A DNA stretch of 64,000 nucleotides, taken from the NCBI RefSeq assembly GCF_040869045.1, contig NC_090321.1, positions 31,989,426 through 32,053,425 on the forward strand. The letters are read 5' to 3'. The notes beneath the pieces were generated by a model. It had not been told where the DNA came from. It was given only the letters and a program-made list of their open reading frames with translations, and did no database searches. The stretch is from Eurosta solidaginis. Lineage: Eukaryota; Arthropoda; Insecta; Diptera; Tephritidae. The translations under genes were made by a program, and so were the position numbers. Positions 9,877-22,050 of this stretch are shown one piece after another; position 1 is the first letter of the stretch; every line of letters begins with the position of its first letter.

Positions 9877-11371
9877 TTTTATACTCAGCTGAGCAGAGCT
9901 CACAGAGTATTTTAACTTTGTTCGCATAACGGTAATCCGTAACGGCATAAACTAATCGAGATAGATATAGACTTCTATATATATATATATCAAAATGATC
10001 TGGGCGAAAAAAATGCATTTAGCCATGTCCGTCCGTCCGCCGTAAACACGATAACTTGAGTAAATTTTGAGGTATCTTGATGAAATTTGGTACGTAGGTT
10101 CCTCGGCGCTAATTTCAGATCGCCATTTAAAACGAACGAAATCGGACAACAACCACGCCCACTTTTTCGATATCGAAAATTTCGAAAAACCGAAAAAGTG
10201 CGATAATTCGTTAATAATGCGTTGAACTTCTGACGAAAAATAGAAAATTAGTACAATGGGCGTGGTACCGCCCACTTTTAAAAGAAGGTAATTTAAAAGT
10301 TTTGCAAGCTGTAATTTGGCAGTCGTTGAAGATATCAAGATGAAATTTGGCAGGCACGTTAATGCTATTACTATATGTGTGCTAAATAAAAACTAGCAAA
10401 TCGGATGACGAACAGGCCCACTTAAAAAAAATGGGCGAAATCGGTTGAAGCCACGCCCAGTTTTTATACACAGTCGACCTTCTGTCCTTCCGCTCGGCCG
10501 TTAACACAATAACTTGAGCAAAAATCGATTTATCTGAAGTCACTTTATCTTGGTATAAAATATGGCCGAAATCCGACTAGGACCACGCCCACTTTTCCAA
10601 TATCGAAAATTACGAAAAATGAAAAAAATGCCATAATTCTGTACCAAATATGAAAAAAGAGATGAAACGTGGTAATTGGATTAGTTTATTGACGCAAAAT
10701 ATAGCTTTAGAAAAAACTTTGTAAAATGGGTGTGACACCTACCATATTAAGAAGAAGAAAATGAAAAAGCTCTGCAGGGCGAAATGAAAAGCCCTTGGAA
10801 TCTTGGCAGGAATACTGTTCGTGGTATTACATATATAAATAAATTAGCGGTACCCGACAGATGATGTTGTGGGTCACCCTGGTCCACATTTTCATCGATA
10901 TCTCGAAAACGCCTTCACATAAACAACTAAGGGCCACTCCCTTTTAAAACCCGCATTAATACCTTTAATTTGATACCCATATCTTACAAACGCATTCTAG
11001 TCACCCCTGGTCCACCTTTATAGCGATATCTCGAAAAGGCGTCCACCTGTAGAACTAAGGCCCACTCCCTTTTAAAATACTCATTAACACCTTTCATTTG
11101 ATACCCATATCGTACAAACATATTCTAAAGTCACCCCTGGTCCACCTTTATGGCGATATCCCGAAATGGCGTCCACCTATAGAACTTTGGGCCACTCTAT
11201 TTTAAAATACTCCTTAATACCTTCCATTTGAAACCCATTTCATAAAAACACATTCCAGGGTTACCCTAGGTTCATTTTGCTAAATGGTGATTTTCCCTTA
11301 TTTTGTCTCCAAAGCTCTCAGCTGAGTATGTAATGTTCGGATACACCCGAACTTAGCCTTCCTTACTTGTT
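9877..11371 (+). mobile_element. family B noncoding repeat, copy B2
   Basis: Same 5' nested hairpin (TATACTC, CTGAGC-AGA-GCTCA, GAGTAT), GTCCGTCCG tract, CCACGCCCAC and CGATATCGAAAA phrases, second module from about 10464, three minisatellite units (10930-11270) and terminal hairpin GTTCGG-ATACAC-CCGAAC with CTTACTTGTT. Shorter than B1 by internal deletions and fewer units. The 10-mer CAATTGCTTT occurs immediately outside each end (9870-9879 and 11374-11383). Confidence 0.85.
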
Positions 11372-12003
11372 AACAATTGCTTTCTATAGTTATCTGCTTG
11401 CTTTGTGGCAAAAAATTAAAAATTAAGTGGAGCGTTGACTCCAAATTAGCGGTAAGAATATCATGTTACAATAACAGCAGCTTATAATGCTTAAGCAATA
11501 TTTTAGCTGAGAAAAAAAAAAAAAAAAACAAACAAAAAGAAAAATACTAAACGAAACAAATCTGAAAAAATGCGTTGTAAAAATTTACACAGCTGCGATG
11601 TGAAATGCAGTATACTGCAGATTTGTAGACGTTGAACCAATTACAAAGAAACCTTTGTATGTGAATAGTAAAGTAGAGTGAAAAAAAGCGAATATTAAAA
11701 ATAAAGATAATACTAGCAAAATTTACAAACTTTGCAGACAAGTGATAGCGAGTAGCTGTATTTGAAGCGTTATTTTTCTGCATTAACCATCTCTTCTTTT
11801 ATAAAAAAAAAACTGAGTAACATTTTGTTTACTTTACATTACCACACATGTTGTTGTGGGTGGCGTAAATAAATCAGTATAATATGAAAAACCATTACCA
11901 TGACTACACAAATTTATACGAGCAGGAAAGCGCATCAGGTTTCATACACACACATACGCACCTACTCGAACGCGACGCTATTATACAACGAAATGCATTA
12001 AGC
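11372..12003. other. unassigned A+T-rich stretch
   Basis: Includes an A-run at about 11511-11528. The minus frame at 11547-11783 is hydrophobic and low in complexity, probably a shadow of A+T richness. Confidence 0.4.
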
Positions 12004-12036
12004 AAGTACAGCTGCAGTCAAAATTTTAGTAGTGGA
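12004..12036 (+). repeat. solitary Tc1/mariner-like terminus
   Basis: TA followed by CAGCTGCAGTCAAAATTTTA and GTAGTG. The complement closely matches the right end of the small MITE at 15382-15472 (ACTACTAAGATTTTGACCGC). No partner end was found close by. Confidence 0.4.
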
Positions 12037-12039
12037 CAT

Positions 12040-12520
12040 TAGACTGGGTCGATTTATAACCGATATCGCGCCATCGATTTTTCGATAGGATTTGGGCTCA
12101 GGAAAAAAAGTTTCACCACGCATACCCAAAAAAATAATTTTCGAGCCTGCGAAATTTAATTTTTTTGACTTTTTCGACTTTGATTTTTAAGGTTTTTTTT
12201 TCATTACCTACTAAAAAACTTTCACTTGATTGTAAAATTTTCATGTATACCCTGTCCGACCCACAGACGTCCGCTAAAAACGTTGGCGATAACAGCTTTT
12301 TGACAGCGTATACATATGAAAATTTTTATAGCAGGTCATGAAAAAAACCTAAAAAATCAAAGTCGAAAAAAAGTAAAAAAAAAAAAATGAAATTTCGTAG
12401 GCCCGAAAATTATTTTTTTGGGTATGCGTAGTGGAACTTTGTTTCCTGAGCCCAAATCCGAAAAATCGATGGCGCGATATCGGTTAGCGTTCGTCCATAC
12501 AAATCGAGCCACCGTAGTGC
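12040..12520. mobile_element. about 480-bp foldback element
   Basis: Left arm 12043-12255 and right arm 12303-12516 are inverted copies: ATATCGCGCCATCGATTTTT against AAAAATCGATGGCGCGATAT, GCATACCCAAAAAAATAATT against its complement at 12408-12428, and AAAATTTTCATGTATAC against GTATACATATGAAAATTTTT. The loop is about 50 bp. The tip GGGTCGATTT matches the 302-bp foldback at 2285-2586, suggesting a common family of ends although the arms differ. Confidence 0.8.
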
Positions 12521-12991
12521 TTTGAAAAAGGTATCTGTAATTGCTTCAATAACAAAAATTTTATGTTTCGCTCTCATAGCCCAAATAGTATCCAAAAATA
12601 ATAATGGCTAATATTCAAGTTTGTATTTAGTTACATGACTCTTATTCTTAAGAATTGCAAAGGTGTGACATTGAGTCAACAATTTTTTGCCATCTTTCAA
12701 GCGAAAGCAGCTCTCGTGTGCTTTTTACAGCTTCCCATAATTGCCTCCCCGACATCTACCCTCAAACCATCTTTTTGCTACCTAGCTCGTATATTTCGGG
12801 TTATTGTTTTGCTGACGCGTCTAAGCAAGTTGCATTTCGTCTCTGGCAGCATGATGTCATTGAGTATATCAACATATGAAGCGCCAGTCATAATTTCCTT
12901 AACCCAAATGAATGTGTCCCACGCTTAGCGAAGAAAAGCACGTTCGGACTCAAATACTGGAACCTACAAGTCTTAGAGTTTTTGTTATATA
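12521..12991. other. unassigned
   Basis: Two overlapping plus frames (12635-12928 and 12655-12879) show no recognisable domain. Confidence 0.35.
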
Positions 12992-14518
12992 CAGTGGATG
13001 GTATTCGGTATTAGGCGGCCGTCTTACATGTTGGCGTGATCCCTTCACACCACACATGATAATCTTCGACCAATAAATGCAACGCCATTTGGCTGAAGCC
13101 TAATTCAAATGTTTTTTGGTCAAACGAAGTCTCTTTTCTTCATGCATTTTAGTCATCAACTGTAATTTTTTTTGGACTAAAGGCATCCAGGTCGTGATCA
13201 CGAAAATGCCAAGGAACAGTCTCAATGCTTGAGAATACTTTTAAGTCATCTTTGATCTCAGTGACAGCCGTAAGTGGAAACTGCTTTGAGTATCTTATGA
13301 CGGAATTAGCTTCTCTTAAGGAAATTGCTGGCTTTCTTCGACGCAATTTGCCACTTGGTTGATGCCTGAAGACATTACGTACCATGGCTGGTTCGCCCAA
13401 TGCGGAATCCTGAATGCATTTACAATGAAATAAAAATTTAAATTCAATAAGATATTTAAAGCCTAAATATCGTGCTACTGAATTTTCAATAGACAGAATA
13501 GCCAAATTACATAACTTGTCTTGTCTTATAAAGTTTCTTAAGTAGGTTTTTATCAATCTTAGCTTTGAAAGTGTTCGTTCAGCACAAGTAGTAGTCACAT
13601 GCATTGTAAAAAATAACATTACTTCAAGAAAGCTGCAAGATATAAAATAATTTTTTATTATTAATAAATCAGCAAGGTCTCTAAAACACGACGATTTTGC
13701 TATTTCGTCTCTGAAAGTGAGTCGAAAACTGAGAATTTCTCTTGCAAATGGTTCAGATGTCTTTTTTTATATAACTAAACATATTTTAGAACTTTTTTTA
13801 ATAGATCAGTGTCATTTAAAACTTTTAAAATGGAAGGCTGCAAAACACTCGAATTTTAAACAATTTCATTCAATGAAAGGAAAAGCGATTTTAGTTGGTT
13901 TATAATGAAATCCAATATTCGATAAACTATGTTCACTTTGAACAAACTTTCCGGATCTTGGAGACGTTAACCGTAGCAAAGCTTATCAAAATTGTAATTT
14001 TTGACCTTCTTTTTAAGCGAAACAGCTTTATTTCATTCATCTGATTTGCAATTTAACATGATGTTTTCGTTAGCGCATTTTGGACTTCAACATACCGAAC
14101 CATCTAGTAGGGATTAGTGTTTTTAATGTTACTTAAGTGGAAGACACACTTTGTTTATTAGATATACAACTATATAAAATATTTCATCTTTTGATACTAT
14201 GCCCAAAAGAATTATAAATTTGTTGAATTTTTTAAAAAAAATTTTGCATATCAATAATCCCTCTCACGCGTACATCTCTAAAAATTAATCAAAATTTCTT
14301 GTTTAGTTTGGTTGAAATTCTTAACGATTAACTAGAAATTGTATTATCTTGTCTTCAGTTGTCTCACTTTGGATTTTAAGCAGAACTTATAAAACAATAC
14401 TTTACGAATAAAATAAAATACTCAGGTACAATGTACAAAAATATCCTTAAGCTCGCGGCCTCTTGGTTTGGGGTCCGTGGCATTTTGCCAGCCCTGTCAC
14501 CCTATTGGTACGCCACTG
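12992..14518 (-). mobile_element. hAT-type DNA transposon remnant
   Basis: The right edge on the complement reads CAGTGGCGTACCAATAGGGT, a typical hAT terminus, and the left edge reads CAGTGGATGGTATT. Between them lies the hAT dimerisation domain at 13149-13640 on the minus strand. The flanking octamers (GTTATATA and TATAAGTT) do not match, so the left border is a proposal. The body is A+T-rich and has lost most of the transposase. Confidence 0.55.
13149..13640 (-). pseudogene. hAT transposase C-terminal dimerisation domain
   Basis: Near the N-terminus of this 156-codon frame: TTTCAERTLSKLRLIKTYLR, then DKLCNLAILSIEN. The pattern (V-T-T-x-x-x-E-R-x-x-S-K-L-x-x-I-K-x-x-L-R ... L-x-x-L-A-x-L-S-I-E) is the hAT dimerisation signature, of the ZMYM1-like branch as I remember it. 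The RNase-H-fold catalytic core is missing upstream. The following 90 or so residues are not hAT-like and probably read through decayed 3' sequence. Confidence 0.75.
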
Positions 14519-14640
14519 TATAAGTTCATTATACTAGCCTCACCGTTCCCTTTAAATTTTTCACAAATATAGTGGCGATGATATTAATTTTTTATACACT
14601 TTTTCACGCAGTACGAGGATTTCACACAAATTAAAAAAAA

Positions 14641-15316
14641 AAAAAACACGTAAGGACGTGACTGTCTTTGGCTGTGCCGAAGACTTCATACCTTTCATGA
14701 ATGGGGCTGTACAATAATCTTATCCCGTTCGTAATCTCCAAATAATCGGATGTATAAAATAAGAAATATATAGTAAAGGAATGTACATACCTAAACGATT
14801 TTTAAGATAAATATAAAATAAAAAATGGCAAAAAATACCCTTATCTGAACGATCGGTTGTATGGGATATATACTATATATGGCTCCGATCAAAGTGATTT
14901 TTTCAGAAAATTTTCTATGATATATTAGAATATATGTCATCGAGTTTCACGTTTGTACTTTCGAAATTGCGACAGGAATGACCAAAATCGTCTTATCTGA
15001 ACGATCGGTTGTATGGGAGATATATGTTATACTGGTTCGATCCTAGCGGATCCGACAAATATCTGATATAATACAAAAATACATCCTTGTGCCAAATTTC
15101 ATTGAGATATCTCAAAATTTGAGGGACTAGTTTGCGTTCAAACAGGCAGACGGACGGACAGACGGACGGGCAGACGGACATTGCTATATCAACTCAGTTC
15201 GTCGCCCTGATCAATTCGGTATACTTAATGGTGAGTCTATCTTCGATATTTCTCAACGATACAAACATCGGACCAAAGTTAATATACAATTTCATGTTCA
15301 TGAAAGGTATAAAAAA
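14641..15316 (-). mobile_element. family A noncoding repeat, copy A2 (short form)
   Basis: On the minus strand: 5' hairpin (TATAC, TTTCATG, loop AA, CATGAAA, GTATA), GTCCGTCTGTCC repeats, TTTCAATGAGATAT-type phrases, two CCGATCGTTCAGATAAG modules, and a 3' hairpin weakened by mutation (GTCTTCGG against CCAAAGAC) with CTTACGTGTTT. It lacks both insertions found in A1 and so supplies the empty-site sequence (GCCA, six T, ATTTTATATTTATC). Confidence 0.85.
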
Positions 15317-15381
15317 AACAAGATAATTCTAACAAGTGATTACATGTTTTGAAAACGACATCTTAGTCTAATGTATTTTAC

Positions 15382-15472
15382 AGTGGATATCCAAAAACTT
15401 TTATGATAAAAAAACTCAGCCACTTAAATGAAATGAGCCATAAACACTACTAAGATTTTGACCGCAACTGTA
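15382..15472. mobile_element. about 90-bp Tc1/mariner-like MITE
   Basis: TA flanks both sides: TA-CAGTGGATATCCAAAAAC at the left and GTTTTTGG-like TTTTGACCGCAACTG-TA at the right, imperfect terminal inverted repeats of about 25 bp. No ORF. Confidence 0.5.
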
Positions 15473-15994
15473 TATATACAGAATTACATCACGTATACGA
15501 CGTGTACCACCGGCAGTCTACAACGCGTTGCCATGCCAGCGGACAATCCAGGAATGTTACGATGCGTCTACAAAATTTGGATGGCGTTTAATATGCGTTA
15601 AATACGCTTTTTGCTTCACGCTGATTTTATTTGTTATTTTATGCTATTTTTTGTACATCCTTTTAATATCTAGCAGCGATGTTTTTTGCGCTTAATGGAA
15701 TGCTTTTGGTATGTAAGCATGTAAATGGCTAAATATGGAAGGAAGGGGTATAAATGTGGCAAAAGAGTGTAATCAAAAAATATGTGCTCGTAAATGATCG
15801 TTTGCATTACTTCTCATACCAAATCACGTACGTCAATTAGGTACGCAGACAACAAATAAAAGGAAGGTGCACAAATTTAGTAAATAATTACGCTAACGGG
15901 TATTTATGCTAACGGGTGGTTGCAAGACACTTTTTCAGCTGACTTTTTCATCACGTGTGTGAAGACTAAGGACTAATAACTAGGAAGTAAGCAC
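15473..15994. other. unassigned
   Basis: Non-repetitive A+T-rich sequence; no gene recognised. Confidence 0.35.
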
Positions 15995-16775
15995 TAAAAA
16001 GGATTCAAGCCATTGTATAGTTTACCCTTTTAGAGGCATTACCAGCGTAATTTATAGCTACTCAAACCCGATTTTCAACCTCACAGACACATGGCATATC
16101 TTCTCGGTTGAGACTTCTCGGCGATAGCTAGCACGACTTGCTTCTACCTGCGTTTGGGGGTTTGGGAAAAGTGTCCGTTTTCGAAGAAAGAGTCAAGCTC
16201 ATCATCTGTATTTACACTATAGAGGTACTTCGGGATTTTAACTTTACATATTTTGCGGAGGTACTCACGAAAGTAAACGTAACTGGTTCAAAGCTCAACC
16301 GTTGCTTGTCAAGTGCTCTTGATGCTGGGCTTTTTATTCAGCAGAACATTTCTAGAGCTACCCGATGTTACTGTTCCACCTGCATCGCCTACACATAACT
16401 GTCTACGGTTTATTATAGAGAATACGGCACAACTGATACGGAAATTTGGGTGCCATTAACCACGGATGCGTGACATATGAGCACTTTGTGTGATACGCTT
16501 GATATCTGTCTCTGCCCGAGATCCTTGATGGGGAAAGTTATGCAATCATGATCGAGGACTACCATGCTTCTCATGTAACAAGAGGTGGGAAAGGCGGTAA
16601 AGCCTAGAAGGTTAAGTGAGGTCATAGTAATCGTTTCCAAGATGGCCGGGCTAGTACATAAATGATGCTTGTTACCGGAAAATACCTGATCTATAACCGG
16701 AAAAGCACTAGTACATCGATAACACTCCCAAAACCTTCGCGGGGTATCTTTATCGTTAATAAAACAACAACAATA
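15995..16775 (+). repeat. CAA-tailed repeat family, long diverged member
   Basis: Starts with TAGAGGCATTACCAGCGTAA and TTTATAGCTACTCAAACCC (as GCCAGTGCAATATATAGATT and CTCCAACCC at 40670-40700), has a diverged centre of about 450 bp containing an 86-codon frame (16138-16398), then AGCCTAGAAGGTTAAGTGAG, GTTACCGGAAAAT, CATCGATAACACTCCC, and ends AAAACAACAACAATA. The 3' CAA tail points to retroposition. Confidence 0.6.
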
Positions 16776-17789
16776 GTATGGACGTAGCCTTGTTCTTTAA
16801 TGGTTATCACAATATTGGTGTTAATGTCTGCGATCCAGATTATGGCAGTGCCGCAGTTCTACATTTGCCAATTACTACGGGTTGTAAATGTTCCACATAA
16901 TTAGCTCTTTGGTCGAGCAACATTTAATCTGGTGTCTCATCAGCAAGGTTGATTTGAATTACTTGCCTTGAATAAAGTAAATCATCACTGGCGTGACAGT
17001 TTGGTCACCCTAAAAGTGCTACATACATTCTGTTGTCCATAGCGTTGCATTTCCGATAGCTTTTTAATTCTGCTATTATATACCAAGATATTTTCATACT
17101 AAGGACATCATCTAACAACTAAAGGAACAGTTTGGGTCAGCACTCAGAAGGAACTCTAATGAAAGTAGACCTCTCAGTGAATGTTGCTAACGAAGCAGAA
17201 GCTGTAAAATATTACTACGATTCCATATACACTAAATTGCAAAGACCATAATTCTTCATTAGTAAATTTCATTATGAGGACAGACTTTCTTTCCATACTT
17301 TTTTGTGTAAGCCAAAATTGCAAACCCAACGAAAGCAATGAGCCATATTAATTCGTATGTAATAGTAATTAATGACCGCAACTAGACTGCCTGTTTTGTT
17401 TTAATAGAACTGTAATATGTTCTGTTTTACCCACTTCCGATCATAATTTTAGTTTGTTATTACATTTTCGGCATTAATTCAAGTAATTAAAAGGAAATTA
17501 ATGAATTCCTACATGCAATGGAGTGAGGAAAGAGGCAAAAATGTAAAAATTCTTTGTAATAGCTGGAAATGGTGAGAAAAAATTGAGGAGAAAAAACCAA
17601 CAGAGGAAGGAGTTTTGTCGTAGTGTGGATAGGGGTAGAGAAAACCACGTAGTAAGAGCGAGGGTTCATCTATTTTGAATCTGTACTATGTCTAGAAAGA
17701 AGTTTAATATAATATCTGCGTAGCCTATAAAGTTATGCTGCCATCCCAGCATATTTCATCGTTTGAAAGTAGCGCGAGGATATTAAGGA
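16776..17789. other. unassigned 1-kb stretch
   Basis: No tRNA, transposon end or protein domain recognised. The minus frame at 17487-17669 is short and hydrophobic with no visible domain. Confidence 0.35.
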
Positions 17790-18620
17790 GTTCACATCTG
17801 TAACTCATATTAGGCCTACCTTGCCGCTTTTTCAACGCTTACAACGCTATCAAAGTGATTGCATACCCTGCTTTACAAGAACCAGCTACAGGATTGTAGC
17901 CCCCAACATTGGATACTATCGGGTAACTCTGAGACCAAGATTAGTGTGGGCTTGAAAGCGACTCATATCCCAGTTATCCACTAATCTGGAGCTACGCGTT
18001 ATCTGGGTCCCGGCTTATAGGGGGATAGAGGGTAACGACAAGGCCGACGAGCTAGCACGCAGGGGCTCGTCGGAAATGAACAAGGAAATAACCCGTGTCG
18101 AAATAAGCATACCCTTAGCAGTAGCCAAGGGGAATATCCAAAGCTTCTACTTGAAGAAAGCACAAACAAAGTGGAATAACATCACCACCTGTGCGATATC
18201 AAAATCCATTTGGCCAAACTGTGATGGAAAGAGGACGAGAAGTCTTCTGAACAAATCCAGGGCTAACACACGCAAACTGATAGCAGTCTGCAGCAGTCAT
18301 TGGGCAGTAGGTACGCATTCGGAAAAATGTGCAATCCGTATAACGAGTACTGCAGAAGCTGCAAAGATCCAAATGCAGACAGTAGAACACTTTATGTGTA
18401 AATGCCCGGCTCCAGCTAGAGCCCGGCTAAGGTTCGTTGGAAACCCGTTTCTCAGAGGGTTACATGTGATAGCAATCCCGAATATTCTTAATTTTATCAA
18501 CAAATCTGGCTGGTTGTAATACATTGACCGTAATATTCCGTAGGTTTTTAGACGAGTTACATGGCATCAAAACGGCTTTAAGTAGCTGCTTGGGCGACCA
18601 GGGTTACAGCCATTTCACCT
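17790..18620 (+). pseudogene. LINE RNase H and C-terminal domain
   Basis: Readable RNase H motif VIWVPAYRGIEGNDKADELA near 18000, continuing into a 147-codon frame (18076-18519) with FYLKKAQTKWNN, TRSLLNKSR and a tail ENLHFMCKCPAP-like (HFMCKCPAPARARLRFVG), then FLRGLH and INKSGWL-stop. This is the RNase H plus Cys-rich tail of R1/LOA/I-group LINEs. The usual GH of WVPGH is AY here. RT and endonuclease are absent. The 3' UTR ends near CACCTACCTACCTAG, a CCTA-type tail. Confidence 0.8.
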
Positions 18621-18634
18621 ACCTACCTAGTATT

Positions 18635-19165
18635 ATTATGACTTCATGTAAGTATTGTTTTCAATAAAACCGTTTAACTTAAACACTTTTTTTAATCATT
18701 TTATTTTCAATTTTTTAGTCTTTATTTAATTACCGAATATTTCGCATCCTATTTCATTCATTTAGTGACTCATTATTACAAGGACTCTTTCCTGACAATT
18801 TGTTACAATATAAGTCCTCAATACATAATCCTTCCAAAGGCTTTACTCGACTCTGTGCAACGTATTCTTGTCCCTCCTCCAACTCCAAAATATTTTGATG
18901 TCACTTCTACCGGTTTCTATGTATTATGTGTTCCAAATATGAGGCAAATCGGACCATAAACACGATTTTTGTGAATATCTCGATCCTTGCGCCACCTAGT
19001 GGCGTTTTTTTTATTATTGCATTACCAACGGGTTCTGAAATATATTCCAAATTTCAAGCTTGCAGCTTATCGGGAAGTTACTTAAATTTCAATTACAAAA
19101 TTCGTTCACAACGGCCGTGCAGCCATGCAGCCTGTCAAGTCAATCTAAATAAAACCGTTTTAAAA
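18635..19165 (+). repeat. family E repeat, copy E2
   Basis: Second copy of the unit at 9325-9800, same orientation, roughly 80 percent alike over shared blocks by eye. It carries about 50 extra bases near 18790 (CCTGACAATTTGTTACAATA) and ends CTAAATAAAACCGTTTTAAA. It follows directly after the tail of a LINE RNase H remnant, whereas E1 follows a CAA-tailed repeat. Confidence 0.75.
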
Positions 19166-19189
19166 TAATAAAAACCAGAAATGGGGAAC

Positions 19190-20480
19190 ATACCACATAA
19201 AGTTCATTTTGGAAGGTATAATCTACGCACCACCGCAACTTGCGCAAGAAAATGATCACTGTACCAACGTGGAATGAAAGCTAATCTACGTAAAATGCAA
19301 GTTTAACAGCTTTCCTTTACTCCTAATCTGCCCAAATATCGTCTTCATAAAAAAGCGCCCAACATTGGGCAGAACATCAAGATAAATACTTGTAGATCTA
19401 TAGACCCGTTGTAGGGTTGTAGTAGGCAATTTGGCTGCAACTTTAAAACTGCGTGTTTTCAATTACGCTCGGAGCGTAATTCAGCCGTGAAAAGCATCTC
19501 ACTGGCAATTCCGCTGTCATTCGGGGTTGGCATGTAGGAGTCTGCGCTAACTACTAACAAGTTTCATAAAACTTTGAGTGCAGATCACAGGTAAATCTGG
19601 TACACTTCACTGTTATACATAAAAAAAGAGCTGCATAAAATGGGCGCCCAACATTGGGCACTAAGATTTTTTGCTGGGATTAACATACCCAGCCTGTTTC
19701 CCTGAGTAAACTTTGAAATTCTTCGACTTAGTAAAGAAAAATAAATAGAGGAGCCTAAAAATTGAAATATAAGGAACGAAATGTAATGTAGGAGAGTCCA
19801 CTCACCCGAGCTAAAAAAACGTAAGTTGTGTTGACTCCTAACAGCTCTCCCAACCCGACGAACTTAGATTACAAATACATATTCTGCACTTACCCTCATC
19901 ATCAAAAGAAGCAGCTTTAAAACAATGGTGACCAATATTGGACATCTGCTGGAACTAAACTCTTTAGAGTCAAAGTCCCATATATATTTAAAAATATTAC
20001 TGTTTCGTAAAGAAAAAGACAAAGGAGGGGGTGGGGTACCAAAAAAGAACTTGAAACTGCAAAGGAACGGAAAAACCTAGGCTTAGCTCAACCAGTAAAC
20101 CGGGATCTGTACATCAGTGAAACCTGCACTAAGCCAGCAGCGGTTTACTCACTCCTAAAACTAAGATAGTGAGATGCAAATATATCTGCTTCCGTTCACT
20201 CTTCAGCACGTAAACCACCAGTTATATTTCATTAGCTTCCAACATTGGGCAGGTAGGATTAAAGTTTCGAATTCATATATACCTGTAATACTGTAAATAT
20301 GTGCATTCATTTGTCATCAAACATTACCTCAGTTCAAAAACCAGGTACACCTCTACACGGGTGCCTTACTCTTAGTTCTAAATCTCGTTGATTCACTACA
20401 TACCAACAAAGCAGCAACATTGGAGTGAAAAAATGATGAGAAGTAATTGTGCCTGAGCAAAATGACCGCAAACTTAATAC
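19190..20480. repeat. possible degenerate tandem array marked by spaced palindromes
   Basis: GCGCCCAACATTGGGC at 19355, GGCGCCCAACATTGGGC at 19643, GACCAATATTGGAC at 19930 and TTCCAACATTGGGC at 20237 are spaced about 288, 288 and 307 bp. Phrases such as TTTACTCCTAA and ACTCCTAACAG also recur between them. Little else aligns, so the array, if real, is old. No ORF over 60 codons. Confidence 0.4.
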
Positions 20481-21339
20481 TGCGGCATGAGAAAGCTGGC
20501 AAAAAAATTCATTAATATGGCAAATTCCGAGTGCGAAAGAAATATTTAATTCTTATTTATATAACAAATAAAAATGAATGCTTTATGATAATTGCGGCAC
20601 GTTCAAGCAACTTAAAGCGCTTGAAATGGACAAAAATATAAAAATAAAATATGTTGATAGAACAAGTTGGGAAAAATGAAATATCTAAAACAAAAATGCG
20701 CAGATATTTCCCTGGAACAAATGACAACGAAATATATTTGCAAATGTATACAAGCTCTGCGTCATATTTAATCTCTTTTTATTAAGGATGAAAGATTCCG
20801 TAAAAGGATTTGAAATGATTTGTTTTATTTGTGCTGGCAATGCACGAATTCGCTCTTAATCAACAACGAGTGATAAAAGTGTAAATGATTACTATATACA
20901 TCTGCTTTTATTGTTAGAGCCTCTTTACGCTCAACCTCACGGCGTCCAAACACACGGATCGAACGGCATGACCAGTGGCCCAAATTACGGCTCAATGTTT
21001 GCTGATCAAAACAATTCTTAACCGAATCATTGGTACAAAATTAGCTTATAGTTGGGTATACAATCACAGGGTCTTATCTTGGTAAGATACGGAGTTTATC
21101 ATACCTCCTATCATTTTAAGTATAATGGCGTGCAATAGCAATCCAAATCTAACTTGAGTTTCATTATCATTATCTTCTAAGCATTAATACCTCGCTGTAT
21201 CAGTTCTGACGCTCGTAACACCGCCAGATACATGATAAAATTTAATGCTTAGAAATTTATGCTTAGACCAGAAATGGTAAAGTGGCTGCTTTAGCCTTGT
21301 GGTAAGCCAAAAGGGAAACCTTATTACCAATGAAGAAGG
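20481..21339. other. unassigned
   Basis: A+T-rich, no recognisable element. A diffuse inverted pair GGTCTTATCTTGG / TAAGATAC lies near 21070. Confidence 0.35.
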
Positions 21340-21450
21340 CCGCATAACCCCGAAGCGAATACTTTATTGTCTACTTCGAAGGCTTAAGAGACCGCATTAC
21401 TTCGAAGAGATTGCTTGATTACCTACTTCAGCGGAGAAGAAATTGCAGTG
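21340..21450. repeat. two tandem units of about 52 bp
   Basis: GCCGCATAACCCCGAAGCGA ... TTGTCTACTTCGAAGGC is followed by GACCGCATTACTTCGAAGAG ... ATTACCTACTTCAGCGGAG. Two diverged copies of one unit; no third. Confidence 0.45.
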
Positions 21451-21749
21451 CTTTGTTAAGTATGCTTAATTGTAAACTTCCTCAAAAGTTAACTCCTCCG
21501 CAAGTAAAGAAAAACCCAAATATGCGAGATGAAACCACCACATACTGTTAATCTCCGAACTGGGGAGCGATCACAATGACAGGAGATAAAAACTGTAAAT
21601 AAGCATCAAGTGATACATTATATCAGGTCACATACTGATTGCTCCTGCTTTCCACGGTACAACTGGTATCGATCAAGATGAGATAGAGCAACCGATACAC
21701 GTGTCCGCATTGCTCCCTTTCGAGTTATCAGCACTCAAGATTGGATAAG

Positions 21750-22050
21750 TAAATAAATAAATGCAAGGTACGATAACTTCCGAAAAGATTTTAGGCCGAG
21801 CTTCCCTTCCAATTTGCATCGAGCTACTTTTTGGATTTCTCCTACTAATTGGCGTTTTGGGAGCCACTTTTACTGAAAAGCCTCTCATGGCAGAAATACT
21901 CTTGGAATGCGTGCCAAAGCACAGCCGGTAGGCGACCCCGCCAAGAAAAACTTCCAATTGAAGAAAACTTGTACATAAAATTTGATGTTGCTTTACCCGG
22001 GCCATGAACACAGAATCTTGGGTTCGGTAGGCGGAGTATGCTTCCACCAC
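21750..22050 (-). mobile_element. tRNA-derived SINE V, nearly complete
   Basis: On the minus strand the tRNA-like head begins near 22050 (GGAAGCATACTCCGCCTACC), then TTTACCCGGGCC-type promoter box, ATCAAATTTTATG, CGGGGTCGCCTACCGG, AGTATTTCTGCCATGA, and the 3' part GGAAGGGAAGCTCGGCC ending in CTTGCATTTATTTA. Same order as the better copy at 46552-46904. No clear target duplication. Confidence 0.7.

Noticed and set aside
9952..10338. 128-codon minus frame across copy B2
   Set aside because: Antisense to a noncoding repeat; the equivalent frames in B1, B3 and B4 are broken at different places.
14993..15326. Overlapping frames with QTDGQTDGQTD
   Set aside because: Translation of the GGACGGACAGAC tract in copy A2.
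19643..19659. GGCGCCCAACATTGGGC as a retroviral primer-binding site
   Set aside because: Similar to a tRNA-Lys site but with mismatches, without an adjacent LTR end, and recurring at even spacing; left as a palindrome.
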